22,905 nt of DNA from JAHWJR01 sp035942035. GTDB lineage: Bacteria > Actinomycetota > Acidimicrobiia > Acidimicrobiales > CADCSY01. The stretch lies in the NCBI GenBank assembly GCA_035942035.1, contig DASZDK010000067.1, positions 1 through 22,905 on the forward strand, in the 5' to 3' direction. Below are positions 8,049 through 15,199 of the stretch, piece by piece. The notes under the pieces are model-generated. The model was not told where the DNA came from, searched no databases, and was given only the letters and a program-made list of their open reading frames with translations. The stretch's first letter is position 1; the number at the start of each line of letters is the position of its first letter. The position numbers and the translations under genes were made by a program.

Positions 8049-8957
8049 TCACACGGCCATGGTCCGCCCACGTGCCACCGGGGTACGCAACCGCAAGGCC
8101 CGTCCCTGCACTTGCCAGGTGCGCGACGGTGCCGGAGCGAGGGCCTCGCCGTCGGCGTTGTAGGGCATGGCTTCGCCGACGATGTGCACCGACCTCCCTC
8201 GCCCCATGACGACACCGTCCACCCGGCGGGGATCGCCGGAGCGCAGAGCTCCCGCCAGGCGGAGGCGAGCCCTGATGCCGCCGGCGAAGGCCACCGTGAC
8301 CTCGGCGAGGCCGTCGTCGGGACAGGCGAGCGGCCACAGGACCGTCCCGCCACCGATGGTGGCCCCGTTGCCGATGCCGGCGAAGAGCACGGTGCCTTTC
8401 GCCAGCACGGCCCCGTCCACCTCCACCCGGACGTCCCACCCCGGCGTACGGGCACCTGTCCACGCCGCCTCCGCTGCGTACGCCATTCGACCGAGCAGCG
8501 GCTTCAGCGGCGCTGCTCTCGTGGCCACGAGACCGCCGATGCCACCGTGGACTGCGTTCACGGCCACCGATCCCGCGCCGTCCACGAGAAGGTCCAGGGG
8601 GCGGGACCGGCCGCTCAGAATCACGGCCGCGGCGGCCTCGGCGTCCAACGGAATTCCGACGGTGCGGGCCAGGTCGTTCCCCGTGCCCAGCGGCAGGAGC
8701 CCGAGGACGACCTGGTGCAACCGGCCCTGCTCCCACAGGTGCTGCACCAGCATGTTGAGCGTCCCGTCACCGCCGGCAGCGACCACGGTGCCGCGATCGA
8801 GCCCCACGAGCGCCGCTCGCAGGTCCCCGGGCTCGGCCACCTCGACAACGGTGGTGTCCGCACGGGCCCGCAGGACGGTGACTGCCTCCTCCAGTCCCTC
8901 GATGCCGCCGGCGCGCTCGTTGGCCACGACCACCAGGGGCCCGTCCACACCGCTCAT
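8049..8957 (-). CDS. Diacylglycerol/sphingosine kinase-family lipid kinase
   Basis: This 302-aa protein has the DAGK catalytic domain: VVVANERAGG at the N-terminus, the nucleotide-binding GGDGT at 62-66, and LLPLGTGNDLAR around 88-98. A C-terminal beta-sandwich domain follows, with FAGIGNGATIGGG and VARGRTMAV at the end. Members phosphorylate diacylglycerol or related lipids (DgkB, YegS type) at the inner membrane face, using ATP. Substrate cannot be told. The ATG at 8957 is chosen because the domain begins immediately after it; the longer open frame runs into the upstream gene and intergenic DNA. It lies 22 bases after the stop of the small Cys protein. Confidence 0.88.
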   Translation of the reverse strand: MSGVDGPLVVVANERAGGIEGLEEAVTVLRARADTTVVEVAEPGDLRAALVGLDRGTVVAAGGDGTLNMLVQHLWEQGRLHQVVLGLLPLGTGNDLARTVGIPLDAEAAAAVILSGRSRPLDLLVDGAGSVAVNAVHGGIGGLVATRAAPLKPLLGRMAYAAEAAWTGARTPGWDVRVEVDGAVLAKGTVLFAGIGNGATIGGGTVLWPLACPDDGLAEVTVAFAGGIRARLRLAGALRSGDPRRVDGVVMGRGRSVHIVGEAMPYNADGEALAPAPSRTWQVQGRALRLRTPVARGRTMAV

Positions 8958-8979
8958 CGTTGGTCGACTGCAGGGAGCG

Positions 8980-9327
8980 CTACGGGCGCCGGAAGAGCCG
9001 CCGCCACCACGGTCGACCACGCTCGCGTCCCGACTCCACCTCGGCGAGGATGGCCGGGCCGGCGGCGTTGATGATCTCCTCGGCCTCGTCGAGCAGGGCG
9101 GCGACGGCATCGCCGGCGCCCACGCCGGGCGGTTCGGGCGGCGTCGGGGGCACCACCACGGAGCCGTGGGTCCAGGCGGCGTCGGCCAGTCGACGCTCGA
9201 AGCGGGGGCAGGCCTCAGGACACCGCCACGGCGCCTCGGGGGCGAGGTCGAGATGGCACTTGCGCACGGTTTCCCCGTGGGCGTAGGTCCGGCTCTCGAA
9301 GTGCTTGCACTCCACCCGCATGGGCAC
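8980..9327 (-). CDS. Small cysteine-containing protein of unknown function
   Basis: This 115-aa protein has Cys at residues 7, 24, 36 and 40 (VECKHF, VRKCHLD, WRCPEACPRFE), suggesting a structural metal site or disulfides. A Pro-rich linker (VVPPTPPEPPG), an Ala/Glu-rich helix and an arginine/tryptophan-rich basic C-terminus (GRPWWRRLFRRP) follow. I do not recognise the family. The GTG at 9327 lies exactly six bases after a TAGAAT box, so it may be leaderless; ATG at 9321 is the alternative. It precedes the lipid kinase and is probably co-transcribed with it. Codon use is normal for the region, so it looks like a real gene. Confidence 0.65.
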   Translation of the reverse strand: MPMRVECKHFESRTYAHGETVRKCHLDLAPEAPWRCPEACPRFERRLADAAWTHGSVVVPPTPPEPPGVGAGDAVAALLDEAEEIINAAGPAILAEVESGRERGRPWWRRLFRRP

Positions 9328-9333
9328 CGGACC

Positions 9334-9339
9334 ATTCTA
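9334..9339 (-). promoter_or_regulatory. -10-like box TAGAAT, probable leaderless promoter
   Basis: TAGAAT on the minus strand is followed by six bases and then the GTG at 9327. This is the same geometry as sufC1 and close to that of the CHRD gene. No clear -35 hexamer is visible. Confidence 0.4.
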
Positions 9340-9388
9340 CGGAACCCACCCCCGGGCACGGCACCGGGCGCACAGAGAGAAGCACAGC

Positions 9389-9408
9389 GGCCGCCCGCCA
9401 GGGCGGCC
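9389..9408. other. GC hairpin GGCCGCCC-GCCA-GGGCGGCC
   Basis: A perfect 8-base-pair stem with a four-base loop lies in the divergent spacer between the Cys protein and the AlkZ-like gene. There is no T tract on either side, so a simple intrinsic terminator is not supported. It may be part of the 5' leader of the plus-strand gene. Confidence 0.45.
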
Positions 9409-9429
9409 ACCGCTTCGTTCGACTGGAGA

Positions 9430-9545
9430 TGGGGTAGCTGCTGGCTGCGGGTGGCGCCGAGGGAAGGACCCGCACCGAGCGCCAGCGAGGGCTGGGAAGG
9501 AGTCCCGTCGGTGACAGGACCCGCCGCCAGCAGCGGGGTTCCCCA
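9430..9545 (+). ncRNA. Candidate structured RNA or 5' leader element (nested stems)
   Basis: Several complementary arms nest in order. TGGGG 9430-9434 pairs with CCCCA 9541-9545. GCTGCTGGC 9437-9445 pairs with GCCAGCAGC 9526-9534. Inside these are TGCGGGT 9446-9452 with ACCCGCA 9468-9474, and CCAGC 9482-9486 with GCTGG 9491-9495. This describes a closed multi-branch fold ending about 30 bases before the probable start of the AlkZ-like gene. It matches no riboswitch or housekeeping RNA that I recognise. The pairing is visible in sequence; function is inferred. GC-rich DNA forms chance stems, hence modest confidence. Confidence 0.35.
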
Positions 9546-9574
9546 CCGAGGGCTCGCAACTGAGGGGGCACGAT

Positions 9575-10729
9575 CTGCCAGCACCGAACGTCCGTCGCCA
9601 CGATGTCCTGTCGTTCCGGTTCCGCCGGCACCAGCTCGATCTTGAGCCGGGTGCCGAGAACGGGCCCAGCGACGTGCCCCTGCTCGACTACGGCGTGCAG
9701 GACACCGGGGCCGACGGCGGGACGTGGGCGCTGGCCCTGCGGGGCTCGAGTGCCGCCGGCAGCGACCAGCTGGCCTTGGCCTGGACGTTGCGTGGCGCGC
9801 CGCACGCGTACCGCCGGTCCGACCTCGCGGCGGTGGCGGTGGCCACGGCGCCGCTGTCGGAGGCCGACGCCACCAAGCGCATCTTCGACGCCGCCAAGCC
9901 GCTGAAGGCCGCCGGGATTCCCGTCCTCGACGCGCTACGGGTCGTCGCCGGCCACCTGCGGGACATCGTGAGCACGCCGACGGTCAAGGGCGAGGTTTCC
10001 GGGCTCCTCACCGAGAGGCTGGACCAGCCGTACCTTCGCTTTTGCCGGTCGTGCGACACCACGCACGTGTACGAGTTGCCCTTCCGCCTCGCCGCCCTGC
10101 AGGCCGCCCTCGAGCTCGAAGCCGGGACCTCCCCGCCGGTGCTGAGGCGCATCGCCGGCGTGGACCCGCAGCGGTACCGACGACTCGCCGGTGAGGCGGA
10201 GCCTCGCTTCGACGTCATCCGCAACCACCTGCGCTTCTACGGCCCCGCCCGGGTGCGGGACGTGGCCACGTTCCTCGATGCGCCGGTGAAGGAGGTCGAG
10301 TCGCACTGGCCGGCTGACGCCGTGGAGGTGGTCGTCGAGGACGCCCCGCCCGTCGGGCGGCCGGGTCCCCGTTTCGTGCTCGTCGACGACCTCGACGCCC
10401 TTACCGAGGGGGACCCGGCCGGCTCACCCCGGATCGTGCGCCTGGTCGGCCCCTACGACCCCTACCTCCAGCTGCGTGACCGGGAGCTGCTGACCGCCGA
10501 CGAAGGCCGCCGCAAGGACTTGTGGCCCGTGCTCGGACGCCCTGGCGCCATCGTCGCCGACGCCGAGGTCATCGGCACGTGGCGCCCCCGGACGTCAGGG
10601 CGCAAGCTCACCGTGCGCATCTACCCGTGGGAACCGCTGCAGCCCCAGGATCGGGCCCTGGTCGAGGCCCAGGCCGAACGGCTCGCCACCCACCGCGGAT
10701 CGGTGCTGGGCGAGATCGCCTTCGAGTAA
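9575..10729 (+). CDS. AlkZ-like winged-helix DNA-binding protein
   Basis: The protein belongs to the HTH_42/AlkZ-type winged-helix group, which includes DNA glycosylases that remove bulky or crosslinked bases; many members are uncharacterised. Supporting segments are LLDYGVQDTG near the N-terminus (position of the glycosylase Gln motif), HLRFYGPARVRDVATFLD (winged-helix), VGPYDPYLQLRDRELL and the C-terminal WRPRTSGRKLTVRIYPWE. From the GTG at 9674 it is 351 aa, but the same frame runs open upstream and encodes LSFRFRRHQLD, which fits the family's N-terminus. The only in-frame start-like codons there are CTG. The CTG at 9575 has GAGGGGG six bases upstream, giving 384 aa. A non-ATG start is inferred. 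Glycosylase activity is not proven. Confidence 0.8.
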   Translation: MPAPNVRRHDVLSFRFRRHQLDLEPGAENGPSDVPLLDYGVQDTGADGGTWALALRGSSAAGSDQLALAWTLRGAPHAYRRSDLAAVAVATAPLSEADATKRIFDAAKPLKAAGIPVLDALRVVAGHLRDIVSTPTVKGEVSGLLTERLDQPYLRFCRSCDTTHVYELPFRLAALQAALELEAGTSPPVLRRIAGVDPQRYRRLAGEAEPRFDVIRNHLRFYGPARVRDVATFLDAPVKEVESHWPADAVEVVVEDAPPVGRPGPRFVLVDDLDALTEGDPAGSPRIVRLVGPYDPYLQLRDRELLTADEGRRKDLWPVLGRPGAIVADAEVIGTWRPRTSGRKLTVRIYPWEPLQPQDRALVEAQAERLATHRGSVLGEIAFE

Positions 10730-10770
10730 TGGTCCGTTGCGGCGAACTGAGCGGATCAAAGAGCGGCGGC

Positions 10771-10793
10771 GCCCACCGGTGCCCACGGTGGGC
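10771..10793. terminator. Strong hairpin between convergent genes
   Basis: GCCCACCG (10771-10778) and CGGTGGGC (10786-10793) form a perfect 8-base-pair stem with a 7-base loop. It lies between the AlkZ-like stop and the dabA stop. It lacks a T tract, as is common in high-GC actinobacteria, and could terminate transcription from both sides. Confidence 0.5.
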
Positions 10794-10921
10794 CGGCTCG
10801 CCCCGGACGCGGGCACGACGGTGATGAGCATGGGCAGGCGGGCACGGTCGTTGAACAGCAGCCGGCCCTGGTGGAGGCCCGTGGTGACCGAACCAGAGCA
10901 GGCCTTCCCCAGCTCATCCAA
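10794..10921 (-). pseudogene. Possible remnant of a PII-like (DUF190) gene after dabA
   Basis: In the minus frame beginning TTG at 10921, codons from about 10896 to 10794 have strong G/C third positions. They encode a stretch including TTGLHQGRLLFN, DRARLPMLITVVPAS, reminiscent of the C-terminal HTSRLL...DLPVVIEIVD region of DUF190 PII-like proteins. The N-terminal part is missing because the frame enters dabA. Such PII-like genes are known neighbours of inorganic-carbon transport operons. Resemblance is by eye only; it may be chance coding-like sequence. Confidence 0.25.
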
Positions 10922-13505
10922 CCTCCAGCGATGCTTTGGTGCGATCCACGCTCTCGTCGGCGGGACACCACTTCACCCACGTGCCGCCCGCGCTGCGGAT
11001 GGACCAAGGCTCGTCCTCGTGCGAACGGCCGGCCACGGTGATCCACTTCCCGCCGATCAGTTCTCGGAGCACCTGGTGCCGCTGGATGATCGCCTCGGTG
11101 CGCTCGAGGGGCGCCTGGATGACCGCGAGCAGGCGCAGCGGCTCGTGCATGCGACGCTCTCCAACGCCCACCGCCTGCGCGGGGAGGCCGACCTGGAGGT
11201 CGCCGCCCTCGCCGAGGACGACGCCGATGCCGCCCACCGGGTTGTGCAGCGTCTTGTCGCCGGCGCCGAACTGGTCGGGGTCGACCGACGAGAAGTAGTA
11301 CTGAGCGGAGATCCATTGGCCCACGACGAGCGGCGCGGTCATGATCGTCTCCAGGGCGTCGCCGTCGCCGTCGCTCTCGGCATCGTAGGCGTGCAGGAAC
11401 ACGCGACAGGCCAAGTCGAGTCCGGCGGTGATCGAGCGGGGTCCGACCACGAACGCAGCATTGCCGGCGAGCCCCCACTCGGGACGCACCTGCGCCCAGT
11501 CGTGCCCACGGACCCGGACCTTCCCCGGATCTCCCGGGAGCCGCCCGGCGCGCTCGCGTGCGAGCCGTTCACCGGCCACGGCGACGTCCCGCTCGAAGGC
11601 CGCGAGCAGCCGTTCGTGGCTGTCCGGCACGGCCTCGCGGTCGAGAACGGTCACTTCGTCGGAGACGGTGTCGTGCTGGGCAGCAACGAAGCGGGTGTCG
11701 TCGGGCACCACGATGCCTCGCTCTTCGAGGCCGGCACGGATCCCAGGGTCGTTGAGGATGGCCACCGCCACTCGGGCGCTCGGACCACCGGGGGCGCCGC
11801 CGCACGCTCCGCAGTCATAGGAGGATGCGTGCGGGTTGTTGACGTTGTGGCTGCCGTGCCCACAGAACACGACCAGCCGGGCGAAACGGGTCAAGCTCAT
11901 GGTCTGGACGATGGACTCGGCGAACGAGACCCGCTCCTCGAGCGCCAACCCGGAGCTGTCGTCGCGTTCCGCCTCGACAGCCGGTCGTGTCTGCGGGGGG
12001 GCGACTCGGCGCGTCGTCAGTCCCCTCAGGCGACGCACCAAGCGTGGTGCCAGCGTCCTGACCGCGGCCACAGGACCCAGGATGTAACCCACCGCCTCGG
12101 CGAGCGCGAACGGACCGGCCAGGCTCCCTTTCGGGGCGTGGAAGGCTTCGTGGCCTGCGCCGGCGGCTCGCTTGGCGGTGAGGTAGCCGAGGGCGTCGTC
12201 AGGGACGAGCGGCTGCTCGGTGACCTCGTGTTCAGGCTTCATCAGCGGCGGGCAGCGCGGCTCGCTCTCCGTCGAACCCAGCGGCCGCCAGCGCACGGGA
12301 ACGCCGAAGAACCCGGCGAACCCGCGGGTGTCGTAGGGGCCGCAAGCCTCCAGGTGCCGTGCCAGGCCCTCCGAGCGCACGTCGATGCAGAACGCCGCTT
12401 GCACGTCCGGCCGCTCGGCGACCGGGCCGGGGTCCGGGCGGCTCAGAAGTCCCAGCAGACGATCGCGGAAGTTACCCTCCTGCGCCTCGAGCCACATCGA
12501 CTTCCGCACCGGCGGCGGCACCTGCTGCAGGACGCCACGCACGGCGGACGTGACGACGGGATCGTCGGAGGTGCTGCCGAGAGCAGCGAGCACCGCCGCC
12601 GCCCGGTGCTCCAGGAGATTCTCGACCACCTGATCCTGGTGCTGCGGGGGCTGCGGGGCAGCTGCGCCATGGGCCGCCGCTGCCGTTGCGGCCACTTGCA
12701 CGGCGAGCAGGTCCAGAAGGCGCAACGGGGCCCCATCGTGGTCGGGCCCAGCCCAGTCGTCGTTCCAGTGCGCGTACCCGGCCCAGCCCGGAAGCCGGCC
12801 GAGGTGCTCGCGAAGGGCCCCTACGCGATCGTCGTCGATACCCAGCGAATCGAGGGAAGCGGCGAGTGCCTCGACCGGATGATCAGGTAGTCGCGCCAGC
12901 CACTGCATGCCGGTCGGGCCAGCCAGGCGCCGGAGCCGCCGGTCGTGTCGCGCCAGCTCTCGCCACGCATGGAAGAACCCGTCCTCGCGCCGGGGCATGG
13001 GCCACGCAACGCCGGCCTCGTCGACGAAGACTGCACACCACGCGGCCACGAGCTGGCTGACCGCCCGGACGGTCCCGACATCCGTACGGCCGACCCGATC
13101 GCCGGCGGTCTCCCGAGGCTTGTCGTCCGGTCCCACGAGGAGGTCCAATCGGACGATCTCCACCGCATCGACCGTTTGCTCCCCGATCTCCAAGCTGGGG
13201 TGCGACGCGAGCTTCGAGTCGACTTCGATGATGGCGCGACGGAGATCCGCATCGGTGATGGCCCCGCGCGCGTGGGCGTCACGGAACGCGGCGAGCGTCA
13301 GGTGGGTGCGTGCCCGCAACCACCGTCGGGCGACGGCGGTGGCGTCGTCGAAGGGCAGGTGCTGCAGGCCGAGGAGGGGATTGACCGCCACGAAGCTGGT
13401 CAGCGGCCAGAGCGGAGCGATGATCTCCGCCGCCTTGGAGACATCGGCGAGGAGTTCGGTGTGGCGGGCAGATCGTCCGCGGTGGTCGTCGTTTCCGTTG
13501 CTCAT
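10914..13505 (-). CDS. dabA: DabA, catalytic subunit of the DAB inorganic-carbon accumulation complex (DUF2309)
   Basis: DabA is a beta-carbonic-anhydrase-like zinc protein. With DabB it converts CO2 to bicarbonate in the cytoplasm in an energy-coupled, one-way manner, feeding the carboxysome. The 863-aa product (family about 800-1000) has the expected zinc-site residues: FCIDVRSEG (Cys373, Asp375), FCGHGSHNVNNPHASSYDC (His550, Cys565) and a nearby Cys568. The His-to-Cys spacing of 15 matches characterised DabA. The N-terminus has the family segment IAPLWPLTSFVAVNPLLGL, and NPVGGIGVVLGEGGDLQVGLP lies near the end. The ATG at 13505 overlaps the dabB stop as ATGA; the longer open frame upstream only shadows dabB. 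It is the last confident gene of the carboxysome cluster. Confidence 0.95.
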   Translation of the reverse strand: MSNGNDDHRGRSARHTELLADVSKAAEIIAPLWPLTSFVAVNPLLGLQHLPFDDATAVARRWLRARTHLTLAAFRDAHARGAITDADLRRAIIEVDSKLASHPSLEIGEQTVDAVEIVRLDLLVGPDDKPRETAGDRVGRTDVGTVRAVSQLVAAWCAVFVDEAGVAWPMPRREDGFFHAWRELARHDRRLRRLAGPTGMQWLARLPDHPVEALAASLDSLGIDDDRVGALREHLGRLPGWAGYAHWNDDWAGPDHDGAPLRLLDLLAVQVAATAAAAHGAAAPQPPQHQDQVVENLLEHRAAAVLAALGSTSDDPVVTSAVRGVLQQVPPPVRKSMWLEAQEGNFRDRLLGLLSRPDPGPVAERPDVQAAFCIDVRSEGLARHLEACGPYDTRGFAGFFGVPVRWRPLGSTESEPRCPPLMKPEHEVTEQPLVPDDALGYLTAKRAAGAGHEAFHAPKGSLAGPFALAEAVGYILGPVAAVRTLAPRLVRRLRGLTTRRVAPPQTRPAVEAERDDSSGLALEERVSFAESIVQTMSLTRFARLVVFCGHGSHNVNNPHASSYDCGACGGAPGGPSARVAVAILNDPGIRAGLEERGIVVPDDTRFVAAQHDTVSDEVTVLDREAVPDSHERLLAAFERDVAVAGERLARERAGRLPGDPGKVRVRGHDWAQVRPEWGLAGNAAFVVGPRSITAGLDLACRVFLHAYDAESDGDGDALETIMTAPLVVGQWISAQYYFSSVDPDQFGAGDKTLHNPVGGIGVVLGEGGDLQVGLPAQAVGVGERRMHEPLRLLAVIQAPLERTEAIIQRHQVLRELIGGKWITVAGRSHEDEPWSIRSAGGTWVKWCPADESVDRTKASLEVG

Positions 13506-15139
13506 GTCGGTCGTGTGACCGGCTCCACGCCCGGCCGAAGGCGGCGGGATTCTGGCACGGGCGCTACCCCTGTCGAACTGCCTCGGGTCGTCAACACTGA
13601 GGCGACGGGCGCCGAGGTCAGCACGAGGGCGTACACCCGGTTGCGCAACCTGCCCATCTGCTCCCCTGGAGTGAGCCAGACGACGGCGACCACAAGCGCG
13701 ATCGCCGCGAGCGTCGCAACGAGGAGAGCGGCGCTGACCGGCTCGGCGACCTCGGCGGGAAGCGCGGGACCGACGAAGGTCTCCACGGCGGTCAGCCCAC
13801 CGACGTAGGCGAACACTCCGGCGGCGGCAGCGAATGCCGCGGTTGCCACCGCCGGGACGGGCCGGAACGGCGCCGAGCGCAGCCACCCATCGACGGCCCG
13901 GGCCGCCGTTGCCCACGCGAACACCGTCACGAGCACGTACGCCGCCGTCGACAGGTGCGGGTCGAAGACCAGGTACGCGGCCGGAAGCGCCGCGGCCGGC
14001 ACGAGCAGGGCGACGCCCAGCCGAACGCTCCGGGCGACGACATTCGGGGGAGGGCGTTGCTCGTGGTGGAGATGGGCCGTCACCGCGCTGCCGGCGCCAA
14101 GGAACAGCGCTGCCTTGTACATCCCGTGCCCGACGACGTGGAGCACCGCCGCCCCCAACGCTCCTATGGCCACCTGCACCGTCATGAACCCCATCTGTCC
14201 TGCCGTGGACCACGCCAGGTTTCCCTTCACGTCGCTGCGCACCAGCATCACGGTCGTCGCGTACCAGGCAGTGAGGGCACCCGCTGCGAAGGCCAGGTGC
14301 GTCGCCGCGGCCGACGACCCGAACACCGGGGCGAGTCGCACCAACAGGACGCCGGCGCCGTTCACCACGCCTGCGTGGAGGAGCGCCGACACCGGCGTGG
14401 GCGCTGCGATCGTGGCCGGCAGCCACTGGTGCACGGGTACGAGGGCGGACCGGGAAATGCCGGCAACGGTCAGGAGCACAGCGACCACCGACAACACGCT
14501 CCCACCGAGCACGGGGATCGACGCGTTGGCGAGCTCCTCGGCGGCCCCGGCCGACGAGCGGAGGTCGACCTCGCCGACGGAGACGACGGCGAGCAGCGTG
14601 GCCACCAGTAGCGCGCCGTCTCCCACCCAGAGGCTGCGCAGGGTCCGCCGGGCAGAGCGCCGCGCCGGTCGCCAGGTGGCCCGGTGGGTCACCAGCCCAG
14701 CCAACGCGAGGCCGGCCAGGATCCAGGAGGCGCACAGCAACCCGAGGGTGGCGGCGAAGGCCACCGACGTCGTCGCCGCTGTCATCAGCGAGGCCAGTAC
14801 GAAGAAGCGGCGCTCCCGAAGGTCCCCCTGCAGGTTACGGCCGGCGAAGGACTGCACGACCACGCCGACGCCGGTGGTGAGCAAGCCGACGAAGGCGGTG
14901 AGGCGAGTTGCATGCAGGCCAACGAGCGCATCGCCATCGCTCGCCTCGACGACGGCTGCGACCGGTCCGCCCACAGCCACGCCGACCATCACGACGATCG
15001 CCGCGGCGAACGCGGCAGAGGCCGCTCCGACCGCCCATCGGGAAGCCCGAGGTCCCACGGGGCGGGCCACGGCGATTGCCGCGGCGGCGACCGCGGGCAG
15101 CGCGGGGACGGCGATCAACAACAACTCCGGCGGCCTCAT
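13502..15139 (-). CDS. dabB: DabB, membrane subunit of the DAB complex (NuoL-like)
   Basis: This 545-aa polytopic membrane protein belongs to the proton-conducting NADH-quinone oxidoreductase/Mrp family. In DAB complexes it supplies cation-gradient energy to DabA. The conserved channel core is at about residues 233-266: LVPVHQWLPATIAAPTPVSA, then LLHAGVVNGAGVLLVR. More than a dozen hydrophobic segments follow one another, and a Lys-containing segment (VKGNLAWSTAGQMGFM) is present. No other Nuo genes are adjacent and dabA follows with an ATGA overlap, so DabB is the right call rather than complex I. The ATG lies 60 bases after the Nudix stop with only a weak ribosome site and a possible -10 (TAGTGT) just upstream. 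Confidence 0.93.
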   Translation of the reverse strand: MRPPELLLIAVPALPAVAAAAIAVARPVGPRASRWAVGAASAAFAAAIVVMVGVAVGGPVAAVVEASDGDALVGLHATRLTAFVGLLTTGVGVVVQSFAGRNLQGDLRERRFFVLASLMTAATTSVAFAATLGLLCASWILAGLALAGLVTHRATWRPARRSARRTLRSLWVGDGALLVATLLAVVSVGEVDLRSSAGAAEELANASIPVLGGSVLSVVAVLLTVAGISRSALVPVHQWLPATIAAPTPVSALLHAGVVNGAGVLLVRLAPVFGSSAAATHLAFAAGALTAWYATTVMLVRSDVKGNLAWSTAGQMGFMTVQVAIGALGAAVLHVVGHGMYKAALFLGAGSAVTAHLHHEQRPPPNVVARSVRLGVALLVPAAALPAAYLVFDPHLSTAAYVLVTVFAWATAARAVDGWLRSAPFRPVPAVATAAFAAAAGVFAYVGGLTAVETFVGPALPAEVAEPVSAALLVATLAAIALVVAVVWLTPGEQMGRLRNRVYALVLTSAPVASVLTTRGSSTGVAPVPESRRLRPGVEPVTRPT

Positions 15140-15151
15140 CTCGAGCGGGGC

Positions 15152-15157
15152 ACACTA
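15152..15157 (-). promoter_or_regulatory. Possible internal -10 (TAGTGT) before dabB
   Basis: TAGTGT on the minus strand ends 12 bases before the dabB ATG, in one of the few open gaps of the cluster (60 bases). It would give a leader of about five bases. No good -35 is visible, so this is only a suggestion that dabBA may have its own promoter. Confidence 0.2.
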
Positions 15158-15199
15158 GGCAGCAAAACGCTGGACTGCCACTCGGTCGTCAGGTGCTGG

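Noticed and set aside
9430..9545. Known RNAs such as RNase P RNA, SRP RNA, a T-box or a cobalamin riboswitch for the structured spacer
   Set aside because: The conserved cores of these RNAs were looked for by eye on both strands and not found; lengths also do not fit.
10756..10917. A 53-codon minus ORF starting at an ATGA overlap with the dabA stop
   Set aside because: The translation is Ser/Pro/Arg/Cys-rich shadow-like sequence; the neighbouring TTG frame has better coding character.
10737..12890. Very long plus-strand open frame (717 codons) opposite dabA
   Set aside because: It is antisense to dabA, Arg/His/Gly-rich with no recognisable domain, and typical of high-GC mirror frames.
13506..14735. 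N-terminal extension of the dabA frame to a 1273-codon ORF
   Set aside because: The extra 410 codons overlap dabB in another frame and resemble a shadow. The ATGA overlap at 13505 and DabA homology fix the start.
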